A stretch of 16,885 nucleotides of DNA, taken from Chromatiaceae bacterium (GTDB taxonomy: Bacteria > Pseudomonadota > Gammaproteobacteria > Chromatiales > Chromatiaceae). The notes under the pieces were generated by a model. That model was not told the origin of the DNA. It ran no database searches and was given only the letters and a program-made list of their open reading frames with translations. The position numbers and the translations under genes were made by a program. Of this stretch, positions 1-7,214 are shown one piece after another. The DNA lies in the NCBI GenBank assembly GCA_016880695.1, contig JAEHCY010000180.1, forward strand, positions 1-16,885, in the 5' to 3' direction. Within the stretch, counting starts at the first letter, position 1. Each line of letters opens with the position of its first letter.

Positions 1-72
1 ATCCCCTACGCCATTGTCATGGCATAACTTTAAGCGCGATCGCCCTGACCCTGCGCCGTCGCGATGGCCTGG

Positions 73-218
73 AGCCTGTCGGACTTTCATCGGGAACGCG
101 GCTGTACGCAAAATCTGACGACATTTTCGGCGAAAAGATGCTCAGAACGCACGTAGCAACGCCAAAATTGGCTAAAAAGTGGTCAACTTGGCCATTCAAG
201 CCGAAAGTCCTACAGGCT
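73..218. repeat. Possible MITE or IS remnant bounded by 16-bp inverted repeats
   Basis: The left end reads AGCCTGTCGGACTTTC (73-88). The reverse complement of the right end (203-218) reads AGCCTGTAGGACTTTC, so 15 of 16 bases match. The 146-bp segment between has no convincing open frame and is less GC-rich than its surroundings. Near-perfect terminal inverted repeats around a short non-coding core are typical of a miniature inverted-repeat element or the remains of an insertion sequence. No clear target-site duplication is visible, and the family is not identified. The right end lies one base from the stop codon of the anti-sigma relic. Confidence 0.4.
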
Positions 219-219
219 G

Positions 220-567
220 CTAGGTCGTCGTCTGCCGATAGACCGCCTGCGCGAGACCCAGCAGGCCCCCGCGATCGATCTCGCCCGCCAGTGCGAAAGC
301 GAAGGTACCATCCAGCCAGTAGAACACCGATATCCGGTCGTGCTCGGCAAAGCGGAAGGCGGTGCTCTGCCCCTTCTTGTCGTTGTGACACAGGTAGAGA
401 ACGATACGCTCGCCCATTGCCTCTTGGCCTGGCACATCCAGCCCCCTGGTTTGTTGGTTGTCGATCCGCCGCGGCCAGTGCCCACGCGGGCCGCCCCATG
501 CGGTAGTGGGGGGCGCGCCGGCGGCGAGGCCATGGAGCCGGCAGAACCCCTCGGGGAAGAGAGGCAT
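220..567 (-). pseudogene. C-terminal relic of an anti-sigma factor-like transmembrane regulator
   Basis: The last ~80 residues of this 115-residue frame resemble the periplasmic C-terminal end of proteobacterial anti-sigma-factor (zf-HC2/RsiW-type) proteins. The signs are a strand ending in IVLYLCHND, then TAFRFAEHD, then VFYWLDGTFAFALAGE, and a closing LLGLAQAVYRQ helix. The N-terminal zinc-binding anti-sigma domain and the transmembrane helix that full-length members have are missing. The first ~32 residues look like random translation, and the sequence upstream (568-766) does not restore them. No ECF sigma-factor gene is adjacent. I infer a truncated, non-functional gene. The similarity starts near position 471, and the rest of the frame is probably not part of the ancestral gene. 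Confidence 0.5.
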
Positions 568-735
568 CCCTGACGCCGTTTGCTGCTCACCAATATCCTC
601 CTGGGTTGGATTTCGGCTCGGAAAATCGGTGTATTGACCGTCCCAGCAAAATCAGCGCCCGGGGTCGTTTTGCCGCTGAGCGACGGCGCCTACCACAACA
701 CAGAAACACCTGGGGGCGCCCAGTTATTCCGCGCT
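568..735. other. Gene-free stretch between anti-sigma relic and rsgA
   Basis: No frame here looks like protein on either strand, and no RNA gene is recognised. It separates the degraded region at the left edge from the rsgA operon and is probably decaying DNA left by loss of the anti-sigma locus. Confidence 0.4.
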
Positions 736-756
736 GCGCCAAAAAAGCGTTGGCGC
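736..756 (-). terminator. Candidate hairpin terminator downstream of rsgA
   Basis: GCGCCAA (736-742) and TTGGCGC (750-756) form a perfect 7-bp stem with a 7-base loop, 10 bases beyond the rsgA stop codon on the minus strand. There is no T-run after the stem on that strand, so it may work poorly as an intrinsic terminator or only protect the 3' end of the transcript. Confidence 0.35.
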
Positions 757-766
757 CGCCCGATGC

Positions 767-1768
767 CTAGCGGGTCAGTTCGCTGGCGAGCTGGTGGAAG
801 CTATGCAGGCGTTCGGGGCGGATCAGCCCGTTCTCCACCGCCTGCTTGATCGCACACTGGGGCTCCTGATCATGACGGCAGTCGCTGAAGCGGCAGTGTC
901 CGAGGTAGCCGCCGAACTCGCGAAAGCCCTGCTCAAGCAGGGAGCGGCTGATAGCGCCCAGGCGGAAGCTGCGCACCCCCGGCGAGTCGATCAAGAGCCC
1001 TCCCTGGGGTAAGTGGTAGCAGCGGGCAGTGGAGGTGGTGTGGCGGCCCACACCCCGCGCTTCCGAGAGTAAGCCGGTGGGGATCTCCTGGTCGGGGATC
1101 AGGGCCTTGACCAGGGAGGATTTTCCGACCCCCGACTGGCCCACCAAAATGCTGGTTTCTCCCTGCAGATGGTGAATCAGCGGGGCGAGACCCTGATCGT
1201 CGCGGGCACTTATCCATAGCAGGGGGTAACCGATGTCCTGGTAGGGGCCGAACTGCTCACTCCAGTGGGCATGGGTGGCCGCATCGAGGAGGTCGGCCTT
1301 GTTCAGGGCAATCGCCGCCTTGACGTGGAGGGTTTCCGCCGCCGCCAGATACTGATCCAGCAGGTAGCCGGTGGGCGGGGGGACGGGGGCAAAGATCGCG
1401 ACCAACTGGGTGATATTGGCGGCGAGCGGTTTGTCGCGACCGGTAAAGTCGGGGCGGCTCAGCATGGTCTGGCGCGGGAGAATGGCGGTGACCACGCCGT
1501 TCTCGGGGCCGGTTCGCTGCCAGACCACCCGGTCGCCGCATACCGGCTCGCCCAGGTTTTGGCGGGCGAGGCAGTGGCGGAGAGATCCGTCGGTATCCTC
1601 GACGGCGAGGTGGGCGCCGTGGCGGACAACAACCCGCCCCTCCCGCGGCTGCTCGTCGTCTTGGCTGGTGAGCGTGGGTTCCGCCCCCTCCCGCAGGCGC
1701 TGCCGCCGTTGATCTTGGAGGAGGCCGATCCGCCCCTTCTGGCGTTCCGTCAGCCGCCGAGCGGGCAT
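767..1768 (-). CDS. rsgA: RsgA, ribosome small-subunit biogenesis GTPase
   Basis: A circularly permuted GTPase that helps late maturation of the 30S subunit and is stimulated by it. The 333 residues match the family length. An OB-fold RNA-binding region spans about 40-105. The permuted motif order is G4 NKADL (156-160), G1/P-loop GQSGVGKSS (210-218), then G3 DSPG (261-264). The C-terminal zinc-binding knuckle follows, with C292, C297, H299 and C305. The ATG lies 2 bp after the stop of the cytochrome gene, so the two are surely cotranscribed with the M48 protease gene upstream. In many gammaproteobacteria rsgA neighbours orn. Here two genes are placed between them and rsgA points away. Confidence 0.97.
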   Translation of the reverse strand: MPARRLTERQKGRIGLLQDQRRQRLREGAEPTLTSQDDEQPREGRVVVRHGAHLAVEDTDGSLRHCLARQNLGEPVCGDRVVWQRTGPENGVVTAILPRQTMLSRPDFTGRDKPLAANITQLVAIFAPVPPPTGYLLDQYLAAAETLHVKAAIALNKADLLDAATHAHWSEQFGPYQDIGYPLLWISARDDQGLAPLIHHLQGETSILVGQSGVGKSSLVKALIPDQEIPTGLLSEARGVGRHTTSTARCYHLPQGGLLIDSPGVRSFRLGAISRSLLEQGFREFGGYLGHCRFSDCRHDQEPQCAIKQAVENGLIRPERLHSFHQLASELTR

Positions 1769-1770
1769 GC

Positions 1771-2046
1771 CTACTTCAGCCGATAGTACTCCTGGTTGAG
1801 GTAGCTACTGACGTTGGCGATCTCTTCGTCGAACCACTTGAGACCCAGCGCCAGCTCGCAGCGCTGAACCTGGCGGTGGAGGGCATCGAGGGACTGGACC
1901 TTGCGATCGGCACGGGTGTAGACCTCGGTCCCGTGGCAGTGGGTGCAATTCTGGTCGGTGAGGGCCTTGCCCGCAACCGGGTCGGCGGCATGGCACACCG
2001 CCGTCCCAAGGGCAAACAGAAGAACGGCCGAAGCAGTACGCAGCAT
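1771..2046 (-). CDS. Small periplasmic c-type cytochrome
   Basis: A 91-residue protein starting MLRTASAV, with a signal peptide (hydrophobic residues 7-20, likely cleavage after HAA near 21) and one haem-attachment motif CTHCH (C34, C37, H38). The start is set by a purine-rich GGAGA a few bases upstream of the ATG at 2046; the longer reading frame upstream overlaps the protease gene and is not needed. It is a short electron carrier or sensor. The mature part has no methionine, so the usual Met axial ligand is absent. H57 and C63 are possible substitutes. The C-terminal half has a WFDEEIANVSSYLN stretch that resembles other small gammaproteobacterial cytochromes. It sits 19 bp after the M48 gene and 2 bp before rsgA. 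Its redox partner is unknown. Confidence 0.85.
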   Translation of the reverse strand: MLRTASAVLLFALGTAVCHAADPVAGKALTDQNCTHCHGTEVYTRADRKVQSLDALHRQVQRCELALGLKWFDEEIANVSSYLNQEYYRLK

Positions 2047-2065
2047 GGATGGGTCTCCGTGGACT

Positions 2066-3328
2066 CTAGGTAGGGCACATGTTAGAGGAGATGCGGGCAA
2101 TGCGCACCGCCGCGGGCGGGTGACTGTCGTGAAAGGCGGAATAGAGGGGGTCCGGGGTGAGGGTGCTGGAGTTGTCCCGATAGAGCCGCACCAGGGCATT
2201 GACCAGGTGCCCGGCGCCGGTCTGTTGCACCGCAAAGTCATCCGCCTCGAATTCCTGCCGGCGCATGAGCGCGGCCCCGATCGGCGAGGCGAACAGCGTG
2301 AATACCGGCGCTGCGAGGGCGAAGAGGATCAGCGCGGTGGCCGGCGAGGGTGTGGAAACGCCGAGACCCTGGTAGAACCAGGTCTCGGTGCTGAGCCAGC
2401 CCAGCAGGGCGAAGCCACCGAGGCTGATCGCCGATACCGTGACCAGGCGCTTGAGCACATGACGGCGTTTGTAGTGACCCAGCTCATGGGCCAGCACCGC
2501 CTCGATCTCCTCGGCAGAAAGCGCCTCGAGCAGGGTGTCGAAGAAGACGATGCGCTTGTGTCGGGCCAAACCGGTGAAGTAGGCGTTGCCGTGGGAGGAG
2601 CGCCTGGAGCCATCCATCACGAAGATGCCGTTGCTACGGAAGCCCGAGCGACTGAGCAGGTGCTCGATGCGTTGCCGCAAATCGGGGCGATCAAGCGGGG
2701 TGAAGCGGTTGAACAGGGGGGCGATCCACAGCGGGTAGGCCCAGGTGACAAGAAGCGAGAACCCGAGCCAGAGGATCCAGGCGTACAACCACCAGCGCTG
2801 TCCCGCCGCCTCCATCAGGCCGAGAATAGCGGCGACCAGCGGTCCACCGAGGACCAGCGTCAGCAGAACCTGGAGCCCAAGGTCGAGGGCGAAACGGGAA
2901 ACGGATGTGCGGTTAAAGCCATACCGGGCCTCGACACGAAAGGTGCGCCACAGCGAGAGCGGCAGGTCGAGCACCGCGTTGATCAGCAGCAGGGCGACAA
3001 TCGCCACCACCCCGTGCCACAGGGGTGATCCCGGCAGGGCACCGACGCTAGCTACCAACCACTCTACCCCGCCGCCCAGGGTCCACCCAAGCAGGATCAC
3101 CGCACCCGCCACCACCTCCAGTAACCCGATGGTGGCCCGATCGCGGGTGTAATCGGCCGCCTTCTGGTGCTCCGCCAGGGAGAAACGGCTCGCGAAGGCA
3201 GCGGGAACCCGGTCTCGGTGGCGGCGCACATGCGTCATCTGGCGCCCAAGCAGCCAAAGCTCCAGCGCCGTTCCGGCGAGCAGCGCGACGACGAAGATCA
3301 GGCTGAACAGGTTTTCCATCATCTGCAT
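2066..3328 (-). CDS. M48-family membrane zinc protease (Ste24/CAAX protease 1-like)
   Basis: An integral-membrane metalloprotease of 420 residues, close to the length of Ste24-type M48 enzymes. Hydrophobic segments lie at about 7-28, 66-85, 103-120, 150-170, 180-203, 297-313 and 330-350. The zinc site is HELGH (281-285) plus the third ligand E361 in EFEAD. The SHPP motif (402-405) near the C-terminus is typical of the family. Bacterial members probably act in membrane-protein quality control; prenylated substrates are not expected. Three ATG codons lie within the first four positions, so the exact start is uncertain by up to nine bases. It is the first gene of the operon with the cytochrome and rsgA, and it diverges from orn across 78 bp. 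Confidence 0.9.
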   Translation of the reverse strand: MQMMENLFSLIFVVALLAGTALELWLLGRQMTHVRRHRDRVPAAFASRFSLAEHQKAADYTRDRATIGLLEVVAGAVILLGWTLGGGVEWLVASVGALPGSPLWHGVVAIVALLLINAVLDLPLSLWRTFRVEARYGFNRTSVSRFALDLGLQVLLTLVLGGPLVAAILGLMEAAGQRWWLYAWILWLGFSLLVTWAYPLWIAPLFNRFTPLDRPDLRQRIEHLLSRSGFRSNGIFVMDGSRRSSHGNAYFTGLARHKRIVFFDTLLEALSAEEIEAVLAHELGHYKRRHVLKRLVTVSAISLGGFALLGWLSTETWFYQGLGVSTPSPATALILFALAAPVFTLFASPIGAALMRRQEFEADDFAVQQTGAGHLVNALVRLYRDNSSTLTPDPLYSAFHDSHPPAAVRIARISSNMCPT

Positions 3329-3343
3329 GGGGTACCGTTGGGG

Positions 3344-3372
3344 TTGTTAAGATGTGCGCCAAAGAATGGAAT
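3344..3372 (+). promoter_or_regulatory. Candidate sigma70 promoter for orn
   Basis: TTGTTA (3344-3349) and TGGAAT (3367-3372) are separated by 17 bp, each matching the consensus at four of six positions, and lie about 35 bp before the orn ATG. On the opposite strand the same segment contains TACAAT (3371-3376), a possible -10 for the M48 gene. The 78-bp divergent spacer is the only place for both promoters, but the motif match is modest. Confidence 0.35.
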
Positions 3373-3406
3373 TGTAGCGCCCAACATTAATCTGAGGCCC
3401 GAGCCC

Positions 3407-3955
3407 ATGCCACAGCACGACAACCCTCTGATTTGGGTCGATCTGGAAATGACCGGTCTCGATCCGACGCGCGACCGCATCCTCGAGATCGCCACCCTGG
3501 TAACCGACTCAGACCTCAACCTGTTGGCCGAGGGCCCGGTGCTGGCGATTCACCAGCCCGAACCTATCCTGGAGGCGATGGACCAATGGAACAAGACCCA
3601 CCACGGGGCCTCGGGGCTGATCGCCCGGGTGCGCGCCAGCCGCTGCGACGAGCCGCTGGCCGAGCGCGAGACCCTCGCCTTCGTCGAACACTGGGTGGCC
3701 GCCGGCCGCTCACCCATCTGCGGCAACAGCGTCTGTCAGGACCGCCGTTTCCTGGCCCGCTGGATGCCACATCTGGAGGCCCACTTTCACTATCGCAGTC
3801 TGGACGTGAGCACGCCCAAGGTGCTGATGCAGCGCTGGCGCCCCGACCTGGAGGCCGGCTTCACCAAGGCGGCCAAGCACCAGGCGTTGGACGACATCAA
3901 GGAATCGGTGGCGGAGCTTCGTTACTACCGCGAGCACTTCTTTCGCCTGCGCTGA
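3407..3955 (+). CDS. orn: Oligoribonuclease
   Basis: A 3'-5' exoribonuclease that degrades di- to oligoribonucleotides, including pGpG from cyclic-di-GMP turnover, in the cytoplasm. The 182 residues agree with the family. The DEDDh catalytic set is visible: D12 and E14 in WVDLEMTG, D112 in CQDRRF, and H158 and D163 in [12 protein letters not shown] chose the ATG at 3407 because the protein then begins just before the conserved [12 protein letters not shown] strand. The longer frame upstream runs antisense through the M48 gene. The 3' end overlaps the 3' end of the convergent queG by 59 bp. In E. coli orn also lies between rsgA and queG. Confidence 0.97.
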   Translation: MPQHDNPLIWVDLEMTGLDPTRDRILEIATLVTDSDLNLLAEGPVLAIHQPEPILEAMDQWNKTHHGASGLIARVRASRCDEPLAERETLAFVEHWVAAGRSPICGNSVCQDRRFLARWMPHLEAHFHYRSLDVSTPKVLMQRWRPDLEAGFTKAAKHQALDDIKESVAELRYYREHFFRLR

Positions 3956-5048
3956 GCGGTTGCTCATCGGCCGTCATGGACCCCGGCGCCTGGCATGCGA
4001 GTGCCCAGGCCACATGCTCGCGCACCAGAGCGCTCGGGTGCGCGGCGCGGGTTGCGAGCGCTGCGGTCGCCCGCGGGCTACGCGGTGCGTTGCCGAGCGC
4101 TACCGCCAGGTTGCGCAGCCAAGCGAGATAGCCGATACGCCGAATCGCCGAGCCCTCGGTATGGCGCAGGAAGTCTTCCTCGGACCAGGCAAACAGCCGC
4201 ACCAGCTCGCCGCGATCGAGCCCATGCCGGGGGCGAAAATCACCCTCGGTGCTGATGCGGGCGAAGCGATTCCAGGGACACACCAATTGACAGTCGTCGC
4301 AGCCGTAGATTCGGTTGCCCATCGCGGTGCGAAGCCCAAGCGGTATGGGGCCCTTCAGCTCAATGGTGAGATAGGAAATACAGCGGCGCGCATCGAGCTG
4401 GTAGGGGGCGACGATGGCCCCGGTGGGGCAGGCCTGAAGGCAGGCGCTGCAACGGCCGCAGTGGTCCGTGGCGGGCTGATCGGCGGTCAGGGGTAGGTCG
4501 GTGTAGATTTCGCCGAGGAAGAACCAGGATCCGGCCCGCGAATTGACCAGATTGGTGTGCTTGCCGATCCAGCCGAGCCCGGCCTTCTGCGCCAGGGGCT
4601 TTTCAAGCACCGGGGCGGAATCGACGAATACGCGAAAACCGAACGGCCCCACCCGCTCGGCCAGACGCTCGGCCAGACGTTGCAAGCGCTGACGCAGGAC
4701 CTTGTGGTAGTCGCGACCGAGCGCGTAGCGCGAGACAAAGCCCTGCGTGGGCTCGCGCAGCGCCTGCCAAACCGACGTCATCGGCTCGGGGAGATAATCC
4801 ATGCGGGCGGAGATGACCGAGCGTGTCCCCGGTATCAGCGCGCAGGGGCGGGAGCGCTTTTCGCCGTGCCGGCCCATGTACTGCATCTCACCCTGACGGC
4901 TGGCGTCCAGCCAGCGATTGAGGCGAGACTCGGCTGCGGCCAGGTCCGTGTCGGCGATGCCCACCTGCTGAAAGCCGAGCGCCTGTCCCCAGCATTTGAT
5001 CAAGCCGGGCAGTTCGCTGGCGCCCGCGGGCTCGAGTATTGCTACCAT
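3897..5048 (-). CDS. queG: Epoxyqueuosine reductase
   Basis: Carries out the last step of queuosine synthesis, reducing epoxyqueuosine to queuosine in tRNA with cobalamin and two [4Fe-4S] clusters. The catalytic Asp is likely D143 in VDSAPVLEK. The ferredoxin-like part has [12 protein letters not shown] (C197, C200, C203, C207), C223 and CDDCQLVCP (C250, C253, C257), giving the cysteines for both clusters. A HEAT-like C-terminal region follows (about 300-355). The final ~30 residues are low-complexity, rich in S, G and P, and are encoded where the gene overlaps orn. No Shine-Dalgarno sequence precedes the ATG, and a -10-like element lies only 9 bp upstream, so the message may be almost leaderless. 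Confidence 0.96.
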   Translation of the reverse strand: MVAILEPAGASELPGLIKCWGQALGFQQVGIADTDLAAAESRLNRWLDASRQGEMQYMGRHGEKRSRPCALIPGTRSVISARMDYLPEPMTSVWQALREPTQGFVSRYALGRDYHKVLRQRLQRLAERLAERVGPFGFRVFVDSAPVLEKPLAQKAGLGWIGKHTNLVNSRAGSWFFLGEIYTDLPLTADQPATDHCGRCSACLQACPTGAIVAPYQLDARRCISYLTIELKGPIPLGLRTAMGNRIYGCDDCQLVCPWNRFARISTEGDFRPRHGLDRGELVRLFAWSEEDFLRHTEGSAIRRIGYLAWLRNLAVALGNAPRSPRATAALATRAAHPSALVREHVAWALACQAPGSMTADEQPLSAGERSARGSNEAPPPIP

Positions 5049-5056
5049 GCGCCGCG

Positions 5057-5065
5057 ACTATAGCA
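5057..5065 (-). promoter_or_regulatory. Candidate extended -10 promoter for queG
   Basis: On the minus strand the bases read TGCTATAGT, an extended -10 (TGn plus TATAGT). Transcription would begin within a few bases of the queG ATG at 5048, consistent with the absence of a ribosome-binding site. No good -35 is seen, as expected for extended -10 promoters. Confidence 0.4.
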
Positions 5066-5078
5066 CAGGGCTCCGCCT

Positions 5079-5084
5079 TATAAT
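5079..5084 (+). promoter_or_regulatory. Candidate -10 element for the nnr-tsaE-amiB operon
   Basis: A perfect TATAAT lies 36 bp before the nnr ATG in the 72-bp divergent spacer with queG. The -35 is weak (GCGACT at 5054-5059, three of six matches, 19-bp spacer). The predicted 5' leader would be about 30 nt. It is the only consensus hexamer in this GC-rich spacer. Confidence 0.45.
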
Positions 5085-5120
5085 GGCCGGGAGACACGGC
5101 CGGTTCACCCGAAAAGCGTC

Positions 5121-6644
5121 ATGCCCCCATCCTCCCCACCGCCCAAGCCGCTGGTTCTGCCCGAGCTGGATCGGCTGCCCTACGCCCTCTACCGCGCCGA
5201 GCAGGTCCGGGAATTGGACCGTATCTGTATCGAGGAGTATGGGATCGCCGGGGCGGTGCTGATGGAGCGCGCCGGTTCCGCCGCCTATCGTCTGCTCCGG
5301 CGTCGCTGGCCCACGGCGCGGGACCTCACGGTGGTCTGCGGGGGCGGCAACAACGGCGGAGACGGCTATGTGGTGGCACGGTTGGCCCTGCAGGAGGGCC
5401 TCGGGGTTCGCGTGCTCCAGTTGGGTGATCCCTCCAAGCTGCCCGGGGATGCCCTGCGCATGGCAGAAGCCTATCGTTCAGCGGGGGGAGAGGTCGCGCC
5501 CTTTCAGCACCTGCCCCGCGATACTGGGGTGATCGTCGACGGGGTGCTGGGCACGGGCCTGGAGCGTCGCCTCGAGGGGCGGTGGGCAGAGGCCCTGGCG
5601 GCGATCAACCACCATCCCGCGCCGGTCTTGGCGCTGGATATTCCCTCGGGTCTGCACTCGGACACGGGGGAGGCGATGGGCATCGCCGTCGAGGCAGAGG
5701 CGACCCTGAGCTTCATCGGCCTCAAGCAGGGCATGTTCACCGGGTCGGGGCCCGATTGCTGCGGCGAGATCCACTTCGATGCCCTCTCGATACCGGCTGC
5801 AACCTATGCGCGTGCGATTGCCTCGGCACGGCGGATCGATTGGGACCGGCAGCGGAGCCTGTTGGGACCGCGCCGGCGTACCGCCCACAAGGGCACGTTC
5901 GGGCATGTCCTGGTCATCGGTGGGGCGCCGGGATTCTCCGGGGCCGCGCGCCTGGCGGGGGAGGCAGCGGCGCGTAGCGGGGCGGGGCTGGTGTCCCTCG
6001 CCACCCACCCGCAGCAGGTGGCCGCGGTCGGCGCCGATCGCCCCGAGCTGATGTGCCATGCCATCAGCGATCCTTCCGAGCTGCGGCCGCTGCTTGAGCG
6101 GGCGACTGTCGTGGCTGTGGGGCCCGGGCTCGGGCAGTCGCCATGGGCGCAGGCGCTATTCGATGCAGCTCTCGGCTCAGGCCTGCCCCTGGTGGTGGAT
6201 GCCGACGCCCTCAATCTGCTCAAGGATGCCCCGCAGCACCGCGACCGCTGGGTGCTGACACCCCATCCCGGCGAGGCGGCACGGCTACTCGGTTGTGACA
6301 CCGGTGAGATCCAGCGCGACCGCTTCCAGGCGGTGGGGCGGTTGCAGGCGCGCTACGGCGGGGTGGCAGTGCTCAAGGGGGCGGGTACCCTGGTCCAGGC
6401 TGGTGGCAACCGACTCCCTGCCGTCTGCTCCCAGGGCAACCCCGGGATGGCCAGTGGTGGTATGGGTGATGTGCTGACGGGGATCATCGCCGCCTTGCTG
6501 GCCCAAGGTTTCGGGTTGGAGGACGCGGCCTGTACCGGCGTGTGCCTGCATGGGGCGGCGGCGGATGCGGCCGCCGCCGCGGGCGAGCGCGGACTCCTGG
6601 CGAGCGATCTGTTTGGCCCGCTGCGCCGGCTTGCCAACCCATGA
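5121..6644 (+). CDS. nnr: Bifunctional NAD(P)HX epimerase / ADP-dependent NAD(P)HX dehydratase
   Basis: A repair enzyme for hydrated NADH and NADPH. The N-terminal YjeF_N epimerase domain (about 22-235) shows GGGNNGGDG (74-82), VDGVLGTG (139-146) and LDIPSG (172-177). The C-terminal ribokinase-like dehydratase domain (about 245-505) shows HKGTFGHVLVIGG (256-268), VVDADALNLL (358-367), TPHPGE (380-385) and the signature GNPGMASGGMGD (439-450). At 507 residues it is a full-length fusion like E. coli Nnr. Its stop overlaps the tsaE start as ATGA, indicating translational coupling. Confidence 0.97.
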   Translation: MPPSSPPPKPLVLPELDRLPYALYRAEQVRELDRICIEEYGIAGAVLMERAGSAAYRLLRRRWPTARDLTVVCGGGNNGGDGYVVARLALQEGLGVRVLQLGDPSKLPGDALRMAEAYRSAGGEVAPFQHLPRDTGVIVDGVLGTGLERRLEGRWAEALAAINHHPAPVLALDIPSGLHSDTGEAMGIAVEAEATLSFIGLKQGMFTGSGPDCCGEIHFDALSIPAATYARAIASARRIDWDRQRSLLGPRRRTAHKGTFGHVLVIGGAPGFSGAARLAGEAAARSGAGLVSLATHPQQVAAVGADRPELMCHAISDPSELRPLLERATVVAVGPGLGQSPWAQALFDAALGSGLPLVVDADALNLLKDAPQHRDRWVLTPHPGEAARLLGCDTGEIQRDRFQAVGRLQARYGGVAVLKGAGTLVQAGGNRLPAVCSQGNPGMASGGMGDVLTGIIAALLAQGFGLEDAACTGVCLHGAAADAAAAAGERGLLASDLFGPLRRLANP

Positions 6645-7186
6645 GCCGTCGGCGGGTGACCCTGGCCGCCGCCAGCGAAGCCGACCAGGTGGCCCTGGGT
6701 AGCCGCCTCGCCGGGTGTCTGTCCTGGCCGTTCGTGGTTTTTCTCGAAGGAGATCTGGGGACCGGCAAGACCACCCTGGTCCGGGGGATCCTGCGCGGCC
6801 TGGGCCATCAGGGCAACGTCAAGAGCCCCACCTATACCCTCATCGAGCCCTATGCGCTGGGCGCGGGCACCGGCTATCACCTGGATCTCTATCGCGTTGG
6901 CGATCCGGGAGAGTTGGAGTATCTCGGGCTCCGGGATCTGCTGGCCGAGTCCAGCCTGCTCCTGGTGGAGTGGCCTGAGCGCGGCGCGGGTGAGCTGCCG
7001 ATACCGGATCTCGCAATCCACATTCGCTACGCCCCGCAGGGCCGAGAGTTGGAGCTCCGCGCCCACTCCGCCGCCGGGGAGGCGGCACTACGGGGTCTGG
7101 TCCCGATGGATGTGGGGTCAAAGATACCCCCCAGCATCGCGCTGAGATTAGAAAGCCAAGAAGAAAACGGTCGTAATCAGCCGTAG
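6641..7186 (+). CDS. tsaE: TsaE, ATPase of the tRNA t6A37 modification complex
   Basis: A small P-loop ATPase that works with TsaB and TsaD to make N6-threonylcarbamoyladenosine at tRNA position 37. Motifs are Walker A GDLGTGKTT (37-45), SPTYTL (62-67), HLDLYR (80-85) and the conserved EWPE (110-113). The ATG at 6641 overlaps the nnr stop by 4 bp and puts the first strand at the usual place. An earlier in-frame ATG lies inside nnr and adds non-family sequence. At 181 residues it is about 25-30 longer than E. coli TsaE. The extra is a polar C-terminal tail (from about 155) encoded by less GC-rich DNA. Confidence 0.96.
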   Translation: MSRRRVTLAAASEADQVALGSRLAGCLSWPFVVFLEGDLGTGKTTLVRGILRGLGHQGNVKSPTYTLIEPYALGAGTGYHLDLYRVGDPGELEYLGLRDLLAESSLLLVEWPERGAGELPIPDLAIHIRYAPQGRELELRAHSAAGEAALRGLVPMDVGSKIPPSIALRLESQEENGRNQP

Positions 7187-7214
7187 TTTATGGAATTCTC
7201 GGTTCTGGCGTGCT

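Noticed and set aside
17..499. A 160-codon minus-strand frame across the left edge
   Set aside because: It crosses the inverted-repeat element and shadows the anti-sigma relic in another frame. Its composition is that of a non-coding frame.
1943..3028. A 361-codon open frame on the plus strand
   Set aside because: It runs antisense through the M48 protease and cytochrome genes and has the Arg/Gly/Glu-rich composition of a shadow frame in GC-rich DNA.
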